Shown: positions 1 through 12,268 of the stretch, piece by piece
Position numbering within the stretch: position 1 is the first letter of the stretch
How the letters are laid out: every line of letters starts with the position of its first letter
From: Cubamyces lactineus
Taxonomy: Eukaryota > Basidiomycota > Agaricomycetes > Polyporales > Polyporaceae
DNA length: 64,000 nucleotides
Direction of reading: 5' to 3'
Assembly: GCA_022376465.1 (NCBI GenBank)
Contig: JACDTU010000011.1
Location: forward strand, 868,001 to 932,000
The notes under the pieces: generated by a model
What the model was told of the DNA's origin: nothing
Database searches by the model: none
The model's input: the letters and a program-made list of their open reading frames with translations, nothing else
Program-made: the position numbers and the translations under genes

Positions 1-2121
1 GCTGGTACTTCGGGTCGTCCATGGCAAGGTCGAACTGCTGGAAGATGGTGACGAGGGCAATCTGAGCTTCTTGCCAGGCGAACGAGCCGCCCTGTTGGAA
101 GAAGAATTACGATGAGAGGGGTGCGTCTCGGGGTCCTGGTTGACGGAACTTACAATGCACGCCCGGAGGCCGTATCCGAACGCTTGCCACGCTTGGCGCT
201 AGGAAAAGGCCAATGTAAGTAGAGCACAACCCAAAGGTTTGGTCATAGGCTTACCGGCATAGCCTCGTACTTTCCGTCTAGCATACGCTCAGGCTTGAAT
301 TCGTCCGCCTGTCAGTCAATGTCAGTGAATACACAATCCATAGCGTAGGTGCATGGTTCACGCACATCTTGACCCCAAACCTTCTTGTCCCGTTGACAGT
401 CGTACGTGTTGACGATGATCGATTCTCCCTTGTGGATGAGGTACTTGCCGCCAATCGTCGTGTCCTCGAACGGCGCGACGGTACGGGCAGGAGCGGTAGG
501 AGTCAAGCGGAGCGTCTCGCGCATGACAGCTATATTATCCTGCGATTAGGTCGACGAAGTAATGACGCTATGGTAGCCAACACTTGCCGATGAGGTAGGG
601 CATGCTGTTGAGATCCTGCGTGGTGAAACGACGGCCGCCAAGGGTAGTGTCGATCTCATCGCGGAGCTTCTGCATCGCCTCGGGGTTCTTGAGCAGATAG
701 TAGATCGCGAAAACCAGCATTCCTATGAAACGTTTCATATGAGGAAGATGTATCTACTCGAGGCAACCGTTGGAACTTACCAGAAGTGGTCTCGTTACCT
801 ACGGGTATTATCACCTTTTAGCTAAGCAAAACAGATTTGGCTTCGAACAACTTACCGGCGATAAGGAACGTCAGAAGCTAAAATGAGAAGTTAAACTTCG
901 GGTGCACCAATACAATCACGCAGGTGGGGCACTCACGTTGTACTGTATAGTCTTGTCTGGAAGCCCCTGCCCAGTCTCCTTATCGCGTCCGTACATCAAG
1001 GCATTCAGTATGTCCTCCTTGTCAGTGGGGTGGGCACGACGCTGCGCCAAGACTAGGGAGATAAGACGTGGTCAGCATTGGGTAGCAGGTACAACGATGA
1101 AGTCACTCACTCTCGTCGGCGACCTTGAAGAGCGTCTTCTGGTCTTCCTCGTACTTCTTGTTCTCCGCAACCAGCATGCTCTGCACGAGCTCGGGGCGAG
1201 CTCCACGCTTGGTGCTCTCGAGGAGGAAGTCTGCCATCGCAATCGCGAACGGATGGACGGTTTCCTAGAGTGAGAGATAGGTATGTGAGTAAAGTGGCAT
1301 TGGATCCTGGAGCAACCAGCCCCGTACCCGGTAGAACGAGTTCAAGCTACAAGAAGTCGCGCGTTAGCATGTGCACGCGGCCGAGGCAGGAGACCATATG
1401 CATACCGGTAGTCCATCGCACAGAGGCAAATGGTATCGAGCGTAACGCGAGAGAAGTCGGCAGCGATGTCAATGACCGAGTCGGCGCCGAATCTGTGTTC
1501 ACACAGCCTGAGCAACCTCGGCATACATGATGCAGCTCGAAACGTCTCACCGCTCCCATTTCAGGACGAGCTGCGACATAATATCCATCATGTCGTCGGC
1601 CAGGTTGCAGATCTTCTCGGGAGTGAAGAGGGGCATCAACAAGTTGTCTGCAGCGGTGTTCAGATGCAGCGCAAGAGCGTTCAGTAGTGGGGACACCTAC
1701 GGGCGATGTACCAGTTCTTCTCTTCAGGGAGACGAGCCTACATTCGGGAGTAAGTCGGGAACATAGAAAGACAGCAGGGAAGTAGTATCCACCGTGAAGA
1801 GACCATCGCCGGCAGCGTTCCTCAACTGGTTCGAGTTCGCCGCGATCTTCTTCGCAAACCGCTTCTCGTCCGAGACTTCAGCCATCAACGCCTGCGAGTT
1901 GACGATGATTCTCTTGTCGCCTAGATATTGGGTGAGATAGCGGTCAGCAAACATCATGAACTCCTTAGTATCGATCGTTTCTTACCGGCAACCGTCAACG
2001 AATAGATCTCGCCGTACTTCACGGCGAGGTCGTGCAGAGACTGCATGGGCAAGTCCTTGTCGATAGCATCGACGTTGCCCAAGACAGGGAGACCGGGAGG
2101 GGAGGGGATAGGGGTATACAT
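1..2121 (-). CDS. CYP505-type cytochrome P450 (5' part; runs off left edge)
   Basis: Heme monooxygenase domain of the fungal CYP505/P450foxy type, which hydroxylates fatty acids or alkanes and is normally fused to a C-terminal NADPH-P450 reductase; any reductase part lies off the left edge. The start at 2121 gives MYTPIPSPPGLPVLGN, the proline-rich P450 N-terminus without membrane anchor, followed by a segment ending VKYGEIYSLTVAG. Further exons show TLDTICLCAMDYR, the ExxR helix as KETLRL-like (MRETLRLTPTAP) and DTTIGGKYLIHKGESI, all characteristic of CYP505. The heme loop reads FGYGLRACI, then an intron (92-153, GT..AG), then GGSFAWQEAQIAL; the Cys ligand is present. At least eight short introns interrupt the gene. 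Family assignment is confident; substrate is unknown. Fusion to a reductase is inferred from the family and cannot be seen here. Confidence 0.85.
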
Positions 2122-3277
2122 GTTGTGTCGTAGTATTTCGTGCTAGGTCGTAGGGGCTACTGCTTGCTTCGTGATTCGTGAGGTCGTGGTGAACGGGTAC
2201 TCTGAGTAGACAACCCGAGCACGACGAGGATATATATTCTCCTGAGCATGCCAGCGCTGAGCGGGATGCTGCGCCGACCACTTCCTTGCCTTCACGCCTA
2301 TACGGACACTCAGGTGGCCTGGTGGAAGCGAGCTTGAACCGAGACTGGCTGAGTTGTACATAATGGACCCTGTTCATGGGGTGCCGTCCCTTCGAGTAGC
2401 CATTTCAATTCGACGGTTATGCGCCGACAATAGCGTAAAAGGCGGAATGGAAGGTGCCTCTATAGTCAATGGAACTAGAGCGGGTCGTGTGAGCTTGATA
2501 CACGCGGCGGAGTATGAGATAGGATGTCAATTTACCGGACGCGATATTTGCGGCTTGGACTAGACTATGTTGCATTTAGTGCGGGAGGCGATGTCACTAC
2601 TCGAGACGTGAGAGCTATGGCTCTGCACAGCCCGCAATTACACGTAGAGGTTGCAGTTTGAGGCATGAGGCTTGAGCTCCTGACAGAGTGAGGCAATGCG
2701 ATCTTACCTGTGCGCTAACAACGATGCGGTTCTGTGGCTTCCATCTTGCAGTCAACGGAAGCAGCGAGCTTCTCTGCACCTATCAGCCTAGTAGTCAGTG
2801 CTCGTCTTCCCGGATCGATACGGCTAGTTTACCGGTAAGCACAACATTCGCGCTGTCGTTTGCAAACGATTACCTACTGTAAGTTGCAGGTATGCGGCCT
2901 ACGCTATGCATAGATCCTGAATCCTACGTCCAACACACCGAGAACATGAGGCCTGCCAAAACATGCCCTGACCCTGGGGTGTTGGTAGTACAAAACGAAG
3001 CTTATTCTCACTGAGCCACCCCTGGAGGCCTTGCATCTGTCTCCTGGACGCCCAGCATTCAGCCTTCCGAAGTGGAAACAGTTCAGCAGCCCGGGGTGTC
3101 CACAACGCCGAAGAAGGGACGCAAGCTGTGGGAAAAGGCAGCCGCGAAGCGTCCAACGTATTCGGGTCCAGTATATTGTTTGCTAGACAGCTTCGATGGC
3201 AAGTTTTGCACCCCCGTCCCTCTCTACAGCAAGACGTAGGCGCTACGCGCCACAGCAGGCGATCTTACGTACCGTAT
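2122..3277. other. intergenic region between P450 and ALG11 ends
   Basis: This 1.15 kb stretch holds the upstream region of the leftward P450 and the 3' flank of ALG11. Only short overlapping reading frames without recognisable domains are present. A minus-strand frame at 2899-3156 has a coding-like look but no family I recognise. Confidence 0.5.
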
Positions 3278-5131
3278 CTACTCGAAGAGCCACTTCCTCC
3301 ACCCGCTCTCGTCCCACCCCTTCTCGAACTCCTCCGCCGAGAAACGCTGCACGGCCCACGTCCTCGCACGCTGGCGCATGGCGAACTCTGCCTCCTGCGG
3401 GAGGGTGAACACGGTGCGGAACGCCTCTGCGAACGTCTCTGGGGAGGTTGCGTGGTACCCTGTCGGCTCGCCTCCGAGCGGGACGATGATGTCGAGCAGG
3501 GGGCCTCCCGATGCGTGCGCCACGGGGATCACACCTGCGGCCTAGTCACGGACGGATCAACTAAGTTCCGCTCCGAAAGACGGTAATTCGGCATACCATG
3601 AACTCGACAACGTTGATACCGAAGTGCTCGTCCACCATGGTGCTGAGGCCGATGCTTGCGCGCGATAGCCAGTTCAGAACGTCGGGGTATGAGGCGTTCA
3701 CGACGAACTGTACTTGATCATGTATCCCTAGTTCTCGCGCCAGCATGTGTAAGTTCTCCACGCGCGTTGCGTCGCCGATGTTGCGACTCCCGCCGACGAG
3801 GACAAGCTTCACAGCTGAAGGACCGGAACCTCGGTATTCGGGATAAAGCTCTAAGAGCTTATGGAACGCATACAACTGGGCAAGATGGTCCTTCTCAGGC
3901 CTGCAACGTGTTAGGGTCCGTCCTCCATTTACATCGTAGATAACGACTTACCTAAACTGCGCGATACTCAAGATTACCCGTTCGCGACCCTCGAGCGGGA
4001 AAACGGCCATTTGGCGGGTGTCACAAGAAGGGTATACGATTAATGCTTCTTTCGGGCTGTCCTTGCGTGTGCGGAAGAGTACTTTGAGGATGACGAGGGG
4101 AGTGACATAATGGATGATATCTAGGAGGGTGTCCTGGTGTCGGAGGATAGAGTCGACATGGTTCTTCGTCCACGAAGAATTCACCATCAGGAAATGAGCC
4201 TGCCGAAGAGAGTGCGCGTAATAGTACATGAATATACGATAATAGCTGGGGACGGATCATGAGTCAGTCAACGTCAGGGTCGAAGATAGGGAAACGTACA
4301 GTAATTTGCCTTGGCTCAGAAGCACAGACGAAGATATAGCTTCAGAGTTGGTATGTCCTTGCGCCCGTGATTTCACCCGGGACAACATGGTGGTGCTGAT
4401 TGTTGGGTAGTGAACGTAGGCACCAATGGGTATGTTCCCAAGAAGTGATACCACAGGGAACGTAAAGGCGTAGCCCATAGTATCTGGATGCGCGCATTTA
4501 TGAGCTCCAGATGACCTGCGACACTCTCCGACTATGCATACCGATGTACAGGTCTGGTATGAGGTAGGACATTGCCTCCCATACCAGGTACATTGACCCA
4601 AGGCTTTGCCCCAGTAAAGTGAAACGGGGCCATGTGGAGTCCTCAACAAGATGGCGGGATTGCAAGAAGACGAAATGCAATGTTCTGGGTGACAATTCAA
4701 TGTCGAACCGGGCCTACTTCAGATGAGCCAGAAAGCTTGGGCTTCGATACAATAGTGCCCCGTACCTTGACCTTGTCTATGATCTTCTCTTTAGTTGCAT
4801 CGATATCTCCGCTGTATACTACAGAGACAATATTGGGTTCCTTGCGCTGAAGTGCAGAGATAGCGGCCCAAAGTACGCGTTCGCCCCCACCGCCAGCATT
4901 ACTTCACAATGCTACGTGAGATGAGAGATACATCCGCAGCGCTGCTCCCAGCCGTGCTCACCAATAGGGATGGAAGAAGCCAATAATTTTCGGGGAGGAT
5001 TTACTCTCTATCCCGAGCTCTGAGAAAAGCTGAAGACGTTTCTGTACGTTCCTCCGTCGCAGGCCCAGAATTCGACCAACAGCTTGAGCTAATAGTAAGC
5101 CGACAAGGAACCCGGTCAGTCCCCAAGCCAT
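3278..5131 (-). CDS. ALG11: ALG11, GDP-Man:Man3GlcNAc2-PP-dolichol alpha-1,2-mannosyltransferase
   Basis: Adds the fourth and fifth mannoses to the lipid-linked N-glycan precursor on the cytosolic face of the ER. The chosen ATG at 5131 starts [19 protein letters not shown], an N-terminal membrane anchor as in other ALG11 proteins; the frame stays open further upstream but without an ATG. Recognisable blocks in order are IIGFFHPY (start of the GT-B fold), [53 protein letters not shown], then the donor-site region [16 protein letters not shown] with the EX7E-type signature of GT4, followed after an intron by [14 protein letters not shown]. The C-terminus ends at the TAG at 3278. Several introns of about 50-70 bp interrupt it. 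It is divergent from the membrane-protein gene at 5421, with 289 bp between start codons. Confidence 0.93.
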
Positions 5132-5420
5132 GTCGCCTGGTCTGTGGTATCGATAGCGCGCTTCTCCTGGTGTTAGAGCGCGTCCTTGTCCTTTGCACAG
5201 TTGTTCGGATAGTCCGAGAGAGACAGTGTAAGGGGTGCTGGAGGACGGAGGCTGAGTGGGATCAGCCACCGCCAGCGGCCAGCGGGCGAGACGCAGACGA
5301 GCGCTTCTCGCCGCATGATCCCGTTCCTCGTGGTCTCACCGTCGCTCTCACCGTCTCTTTCATCTTCTACGACGTCCTCGCCATTCTCTGGCTCCTGGTC
5401 TTGCGGTCTGACCTGCTGCG
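5132..5420. promoter_or_regulatory. bidirectional promoter region between ALG11 and the membrane-protein gene
   Basis: The two start codons (minus strand 5131, plus strand 5421) are 289 bp apart and divergent, so both promoters and 5' leaders must share this stretch. No TATA box stands out. The assignment is by position only. Confidence 0.5.
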
Positions 5421-7079
5421 ATGGACTACGACCGGAAATCTGCAGTTTCCTCGTTCTACGGCGGACGTAGGTCCGTCGACGCTCTGAACAACGACTTCCC
5501 TCCACCTGCCCCCCCTGGACGCACCCGAGCCGACTCCGCATCCTCGTTTTATGGTGCAGACAGGGCTTCGCGTGTCAATGCCTTCGAGGGTGCTACGCCT
5601 ACGGCTGGCTACAACCGTGGCTCATACTTTGATGCTGGGAGGACGGAACCCGTGAACTTCAAATCGGGCTTGGACGAGGAGGCGCAGGCCGAGTCTGCAT
5701 GGGATGTGTATGCTGATTTCAACAATGCTGGACCGAGATATTCCACTGCGTTCGGGATTGCAGACAATGGGTGCGTCTCACTCTATATGTTTAATCATTG
5801 TATGCTCATCTATCCGTAGCTATCGACAAGTCCCTTCTCCCACGCCCTACGGTCATGATGGCGCTGCGTGAGTATCGTCCTCCATTTATGCTTCTCAGAC
5901 GACCCTCGGTCTCGTCTTGTGTCAAATGTGGAAGCGCAAAGTGTCAAAAACCTGTTCTCTGTTGCTGTGCTATCCGCAACGATGGCAAATCCACGTTCAC
6001 TGCGCTCGTTTTATCGCCCCGCAGGGGCCCGTACGCTAGTCATACTAAGATCGTTTAGCCGCGTAATTCATGTTCTGGACCGATATACGTCTATCCGCTA
6101 CCACAATACTAACAAGTGCCCCACAGATATGCGAAGCTTTCTACACCTTCAGTAGGTGTCGATGAACCTGCCACACCAGGCAATGTTGAGATGGTCACCG
6201 TGCCTGCCCTCGGTCCAGAGTGGAAGGCAGATGAGCTACGCAACATGTCCAAGAAGGTGAAGCGGGAGGAGAAGATGGAGGAGGTAGCAACCAAATGGAA
6301 GCAGTGGAAACGCGGGCAGCGTGGTCTCTGCGGGAAGTGGTTCACGAAGAGATTCCTCGCTTGGTTTATCTTCGGATTATGTGCTGCGTATGTGCATATT
6401 CTTCCACTCGATTATCCGCGATCTAACTCCCCTGCAGCATCGCGCTCGTCCTGGTATTCACGATTCCGCGAGTACCCGGGTTCAACGTCAATTCATTGCA
6501 GCCGCTGTCTCCGGCGACAAAACCCTTCAATGAGAGCATACCCGTCGAGTTCAGTCGCGCTCCAGCAAATTTCAGCTTCCCCGGCGAAATGCAGCTACAA
6601 GCCGATACCGGTGGCAACTTCCTTCCGCTTACCTTCAACAATATCCACGGGACAATTTACGACCTGCAGACCACTCGGCAGGTCGCTCAGGGCGATACCG
6701 GCAAACTTACCGTCCCCGCGAAACAACTCCCTATCATCACGCTCCCTCTCAACTTCAGTTACATTGCCACAAACGATTCAGATCAGACATGTAAGCGGAT
6801 CTTCTTACTTTGGCAAACCAACTCTCATATCGTGTTTCAGGGAGCAATTGGTATAATGGTTGCCGGAACAAGGGAGCGTACGCGGATGGCAAGCGACCAC
6901 GTACGCAGAGACCCTTCGTGCACGTTGAGCAACTTACTCACACAACCTTCTACCCTCCAGCTGTCCAATTCCGTCTCATCATTGATATGCACATCGCCGG
7001 CCTCATCGGAAAGCGGAGTACCTCCACGGACGTCACTGACGCGGACTGTCCTATTGAGCTACCGCTTAACTCCGTCTAA
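5421..7079 (+). CDS. fungal type II membrane protein with LEA-like extracellular domain, unknown function
   Basis: Five exons (5421-5770, 5820-5867, 6127-6387, 6438-6790, 6841-7079) join in frame to 416 residues. The first ~200 residues are Ser/Gly/Ala-rich and probably disordered (repeated SSFYG). A charged Lys/Arg segment (about 180-215) precedes one membrane helix, FLAWFIFGLCAA-IALVLVF, joined across intron 3; positive residues on the N-terminal side predict N-in, C-out topology. The outer domain has many N-glycosylation sequons (NFS, NDS) and alternating hydrophobic beta-strand-like segments, resembling LEA14/WHy-type domains that recur in fungal membrane proteins. The C-terminus ends PIELPLNSV. 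I recognise the architecture but no named function. The 259-bp intron 2 is long for this locus and could hide a further small exon. Confidence 0.75.
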
Positions 7080-7484
7080 GCCTGGCGATCAACTTTCGCA
7101 GCGTCCACTGCTCACCCCGTACACTCCTTCACACATTTTCTTGTTGCAATGTCTTTATTTCTCCTTGGATTTTCTTTCACATGATCGGACTGACAGACGG
7201 ACTTGTGCGCCCACTACTAGTTATCTTTTGTCACCTGCATGCATCTCGATGTCTCTCGATCTGATAGTAGCGTATGCCATTCGTATTCCCGGACACTCTG
7301 CGTTCTTGCGTTCTCGTCCACATACAGTCTGTCCGTCGAAGGTTTGGCAGTCGTCAGCCCCTGACACTGACGTGGGTCTATCGGCTGACCGTAGTCCTTT
7401 CTCGCCTTAAGCTATGATTCTGACGTATCCTGCGAAACAGCGTCCGTTGGAGGCTGACATAGCTGTTCCTTGCAGGTTACCACA
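7080..7484. other. intergenic region, 3' flank and tetraspanin leader
   Basis: This 405-bp gap separates two plus-strand genes. A likely 3' splice site (CCTTGCAG at 7467-7474) sits 10 bp before the tetraspanin ATG, suggesting a 5'UTR intron. Nothing else is visible. Confidence 0.4.
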
Positions 7485-9406
7485 ATGGATCGTCGCTTCC
7501 CCTCAAAGTCCTCCGCGTTAACAAACCGCTCGACGATCCGCCACCGCTCAGGCGCGTTCAGTCCCACAGTAGGCGCATCCACCGCTGGCCACCAAGCTCA
7601 GAATGCCCACGTGAAGCGCAAGAACTCCGTCAGCGAACAGAGCGAACAGAGCGAACAGAGCGAACAGAGCGAACAGAGCGAACGCACCGACCACACTCTC
7701 ACAGTGCAAGTCGAGGATACCGATGCGGTCGATGTCGAGCGGCGCGCGCCGACTGTGCTGCTCGTGCGTCGCTCGCAGGCGACCTCGCGCGCGAAGCCGC
7801 TCCCTTTGCTTCCAGGGGAGGAATTCCTTACAAGCGCGATGCCGGGTGAATCTACTGGCTTCCTAGCGGCTCTGGATCTTGGGCGAACCTCGCCAATATT
7901 AGACCTCTCGCCGATTGTCAGAGACGCAGAGCCCACCGAAGACCAAGCTCTGAGTCCCGTCCCACTGACGCCGCGCCCTGCGCAGCCTCAACGGGAGGCC
8001 TCCGTGACATCCACACACAGTGGTGTGACGGGCACCTCGGTCGTATCGAGGCTCCCTACTCCTGGATACGGCGCTGGCGGGGGAGGTCTGGGCAGGCGAC
8101 TGACCACTTACTTCTCAAGGGCGCTCACTTCTCGCACACGTCATGCCCAGGATCATCTCGAGGCGGGCCCTGCACCACCTCCTCCGCCTGCGCGGATGGA
8201 CTCGGAAATTTCGACATACTCTGAAGAGAGCACAGCAGTTTCAGACCACTCGCGAGTTCTCGCGGGCTCCACTGTGGGCCCCGCGGCGGCGTCGACTGGC
8301 ATGCGCGTGCCGACGGAGATCAAGGACAAGCGGCCCATCCTAGTGTCGACGTTCAGCACCACGGACAAGTTTACCAAGAAATTCCCGCGGCCGCGCTCGG
8401 TCAAGAGCTTGAGCTACACGGGGAAGACAGGGGGCTCCGGGTCCAGGGGCGCAATGGCGGCAAATATGCTCCAGGAAGGCGAAGGCCTTGGCTTGGAGTT
8501 GCGCGTGGATCGGTGGACGTTGCACAAGTGGTGCCTCGTGCTGTCGGTGTGGACCGTCTTCGTGTACGGCGCAGCCGGGCTCGTCTGTGCCATCCTCACC
8601 TGGTTCAGAGGTGCGTGTGATTTCGCTCGTTTACCCGCGATTTATGATCAAGGTTGACGCCTCTGCTAGCATGGGAACATTCCGATGTCATGTACGTTGC
8701 CGACTACGACCTGCTGGTGCTCATCACGCTCTCTTCCTGCATCCTGCTCCTCACCTTCCTCGTCGGGATCTCCGGAGCGCTCCTCAATTCCCGCCCCCTC
8801 CTAGCAGTGTACGCCCTTCTGCTCTGGCCTGCGCTCATCTCAATGCTCGTGATTGGCTACACCTCGTACAAACGTGCCACATTTGCCCTGGATCGCAAGC
8901 TCAACCTAGCATGGTCACAGTGGTACACACCGCTCGGCCGCAACGTCATTCAGGACTCTCTGCGCTGCTGCGGCTTCTACAGTGCGTTACACGAGGCCGC
9001 GCCAAGCAAGCGGTGCTACCCGCGAACGCCGCTGCCGGGGTGCAAGGGGAAGCTCTGGCGTTTCGAGCGCGCAAACCTCGCCACGATCTGGAGCACGGTC
9101 TTCTCGCTCGTGCCCGTCCACATCCTCAACATCTTCGTCGCACTACTCTGCGCGAATCACGTTACGCGCACGTTTGGGAAAGGCATTACGCCGAAGCGGT
9201 ATAGGCTGAACGGGGACGACGTCCGTGCTGACGCGGAGGCTCTCATGAAAGTGCTTAGCGATGTCCGCCCGGTGGCGAGGCCTGGGTTCACGAGAGCACC
9301 GTCGAGTGGCGTGTTCAGGGAAGACAAGTCGTATTATGATTCGCTCGACGAGTGGGAGACAGAGTCGCAGGGGGATACAATGGGACTTGGAATTCGTAGA
9401 CGATGA
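7485..9406 (+). CDS. tetraspanin with long disordered N-terminal extension
   Basis: Two exons (7485-8610, 8670-9406) encode 620 residues. The first ~335 residues are hydrophilic, Ser/Thr/Pro/Arg-rich and probably disordered. Four membrane helices follow: one ending exon 1 (VLSVWTVFVYGAAGLVCAIL), two early in exon 2 (LLVLITLSSCILLLTFLVG and LLAVYALLLWPALISMLVI) and one after the large loop (VFSLVPVHILNIFVALLC). The large loop contains the tetraspanin signature CCG (SLRCCGFYS) plus further cysteines (KRCYPR, PGCKGK) suited to disulfides. The layout and position of CCG fit fungal plasma-membrane tetraspanins related to Tsp2/Tsp3. In other fungi such proteins affect appressorium, hyphal or stress functions; the role here is not deducible. 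ATG 7485 is the first good start; an upstream in-frame codon is only TTG. Confidence 0.85.
7632..7683 (+). repeat. 9-bp coding microsatellite in tetraspanin exon 1
   Basis: Five perfect copies plus a partial sixth of the 9-bp unit AGCGAACAG, encoding Ser-Glu-Gln five times. The unit length is a multiple of three, so copy-number change would not shift the frame. Confidence 0.95.
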
Positions 9407-9513
9407 CCAGTCAAGACCGGAATGCTAGCTGTAATCTGTCAAGCATGATTGTCCGCAACTCGTTCTCTGTGTAGGTAGACGCGACTGTTGTCAATGTTGA
9501 GTTCGTCTTCGTT

Positions 9514-12268
9514 CTAGAGGCGCGCGCGGATATTAGTCGAATCGACGTCCTCTATCGGAATACCAAGCTCCTCCGCGATGAGGGTTGCGGCCTTCTCGCC
9601 GATGAGAACGGCCGTGGAATAAGTGTTCTATCGGACGCAGGTTCATCAGATGGTGCCAAAATTCACTGCCTTCTTATACTCACCGCAGCCACATTGCCAG
9701 GGCATATGGACAGGTCTGCGCATTGGAAGGTAACGACACGGCATCTGAATAGGGCGCGCATGGATTTTTCAACTTGCTGCACGCACCTGCTACCTTCAGG
9801 TTCGCAATACCATAGACATTGAGACGCGCGTCGACAACACCGCCATCTTCCCGCTTCTTCATCGCGCACGTTCCAAGCTAGCGCCAGTAAGAGGTCAGAT
9901 GTACGGACCCAAGTACAGTCACCATATGGATGAACGTCAGCTAGCAAACCACTCACAGAATGCCAAGCGGTGGCGACAGCCTTCTTGACGTAGTCTTCGA
10001 TCGCCTGGTCGTCCTCTGCTGTGTATTCAATGTCGGCATCTACCACAGATATCGGACCACCCTTCGGGCCCGCTGCCGCCTTGCTCTTAGGTCCGAAATT
10101 AGGGTGACGCCCCGGAACTTCGCCCCGGTACGACAGCATGCGCCGGGCGAGTTCCCGAGTGCGCTTGTATCCCCATTTATGCAGGGCCATGTCTTCTGGT
10201 CTGCAAAGTAACGCGTGTCATGATCAAAATACAAGGTTCGTACGGAACGAATACATACAAGTCTAGGTATCCAGGGTGGAAGTCAGCAGGGGCATTGACG
10301 TCGCTAGCAGAAGTTGCATGGACATATCCGATGGAAGCCGGGTGCTGGAGGTACCATCCAACGCTGTAGTACTTCCCGCCGGGAGGCACCGGACGATCTC
10401 CCGTCAACCTGGGGATAGACCAACCACGTTATGTACCCAGGCATATATATGGGCCTATCGGTAATGGACGCACAAAGTCATCACCGTTATCCAGAGGACG
10501 GGCTTATCCGGGGCGGGGACGTAGTAGTCCAGCCATCGCTTGCGGAATTCGGGCCCGATTACCTCCAAATCCTTCTTAAAAGGGCGCATCTTGATCCCGG
10601 CCTCCAAGCCACTATGTGTGCGGTTAGACTCATGAAACGCAACTTAGATGAAGCCTTACTTCGTGGCCAGCAAACCAGTGCCATTCTTCTTCCATTGCTC
10701 GCTCCATGCTAAGCGTAGAGGTTTGTTCAAATATAGTCCAAGAGGATTTATGGCGTATACTTACCTTCGATCTTGGGTTCGTTGTCCTCAACTACTCCGT
10801 CAAGAGTATGCGTCGACTCGGCAGCGATGTACGGCGCGAGGATAAGTTGATGATCTGCCCGACCGTAGATTAAATCTGCTCTCAAGTACTAGCAATTCCC
10901 GGACTAGCATACCTTGATAATTCTCGCCGACTCCCGGCAAGTCTACGATCTGCTTGACGCCGATCTTGCTCAAAATATCCTTTGAACCTATCCCCGATCG
11001 CTCGAGGATACCAGGGGATCCCAGTGCGCCTCCGGATAGAACCACCATGCGACGAGCCGTAGCGGTGAGCACCTCTGGGGCCGAGTCGGAGTGGAAGCGG
11101 GGGTTAGCGATATACTGCACTCCAACCGCTACCCCATCTCTGTGTGGTGACTTGGCGTCAGTGAATGTCGCAGGAGGATAGTTTGTACGATGACTACCTG
11201 ATAATGACACGCTTTACTTGATGACCGGTGAGAATCCGAAGCTTACTTTCGGCGTTCTGGATAGGATATATGTAGTGGTGTGGGACGTCAGAACGAGTGC
11301 CCGTCTTCTCATCAATCCATCTATCAATCATACTTCAGTTCAGTAAATCATGTGAGCGCCTGTCAGCCCCTCCTCACTTTTGCCACCTCTGTAGAGCATG
11401 AAGACATGAGTTCAGATGCCCATAGAATTGAGGGAGATACTTACCCCGTATCTGTTGCAATCAAAGAGACCGTTCACGTCGTCAGTGAATCCCCGCGTCT
11501 TGTCATATTGTGTTGCCGCGTTCAAGAATTCCTGACCGAACTCGGGGTAGAAGCCGCCATACGACACCTTCAACGGTCCAGAGTATCCGTGCGTCGGTTT
11601 TCCTGGCTGGACCTGATACGTCTCGCACTGTATAGGGTAGACCGCGTGTGAGCGGGTGGACGTTAGGAAGCGTGAAGAATGTGCCAGCCATGCGGACGAT
11701 TCGCAGGGCCTCGGCTGGGACTTAGATCAAACCTTGCGAAGGAGGGGAAGCAGGTCCGCAGAACTCCACCCTTTGTTCCCATACACCGTCGCCCAGTCGT
11801 CGTAGTCGGACGCGGCTGCCCGCGTGTACATCGCGACTAATGCCCACGGTGTGACGCAACGGCGATTCGAATGAGTACTGCGATTCGGCTTCACAGGGCA
11901 GGTTACACGTACAATTCACACTCGAGCCCCCGCCAAGACACTGGCCACAGGGCACGACGGGTGCGCGGCCGCCGAGCGCGGCGCTCTCTTTTCCGACGTT
12001 GAACTTGACAGTGGTGCTGTCCGGGCGGAGATGGTACATGTACCGTGCCGGCTGAGTATGCAGAGGGTCGTCGCGCGTCGTCGGCCCCGCCTCGATGACG
12101 AGAATGCTCAACGAGGAGTCAGCGGCGGCAAGGCGTCCAGCAACGACGCACCCCGCGGTACCTCCTACAGGTTGTCTCAGCACTAGCTGGGCAAGATTAG
12201 GGCTACGAAGTGTGTAGAGATTACTCACCGCCAGCGATGATAATATCATAGGTAGACTCGGCGGACAT
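9514..12268 (-). CDS. AOX: alcohol (methanol) oxidase, GMC oxidoreductase family
   Basis: FAD-dependent oxidase that converts short-chain alcohols (methanol, released from lignin demethylation in wood-decay fungi) to aldehyde and H2O2. The ATG at 12268 gives MSAESTYDIIIAGG, which joins after an intron to GTAGCVVAGRLAAAD, the ADP-binding GxGxxG of GMC enzymes, and ILVIEAG. Then come the GMC signature LGGGSSVN, spliced to FAMYTRAAASDYDDW, YSGPLKVSYGGFYPEF, MVVLSGGALGSPGILERSG and the C-terminal active-site segment TAWHS-LGTCAMKKRE (catalytic His), NVYGIANLKVA, DLSICPGNVAA and NTYSTAVLIGEKAATLIAEE. It ends ...NIRARL. Many introns interrupt it; no disabling change was found in the segments read. 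Sequence blocks match the yeast/basidiomycete AOX subgroup rather than aryl-alcohol oxidase. Yeast AOX is peroxisomal; the C-terminus ARL would be compatible with a PTS1-like signal. Confidence 0.88.

Noticed and set aside
2899..3156. minus-strand 85-codon frame near the ALG11 3' end
   Set aside because: No domain, no ATG-supported start, no splice support.
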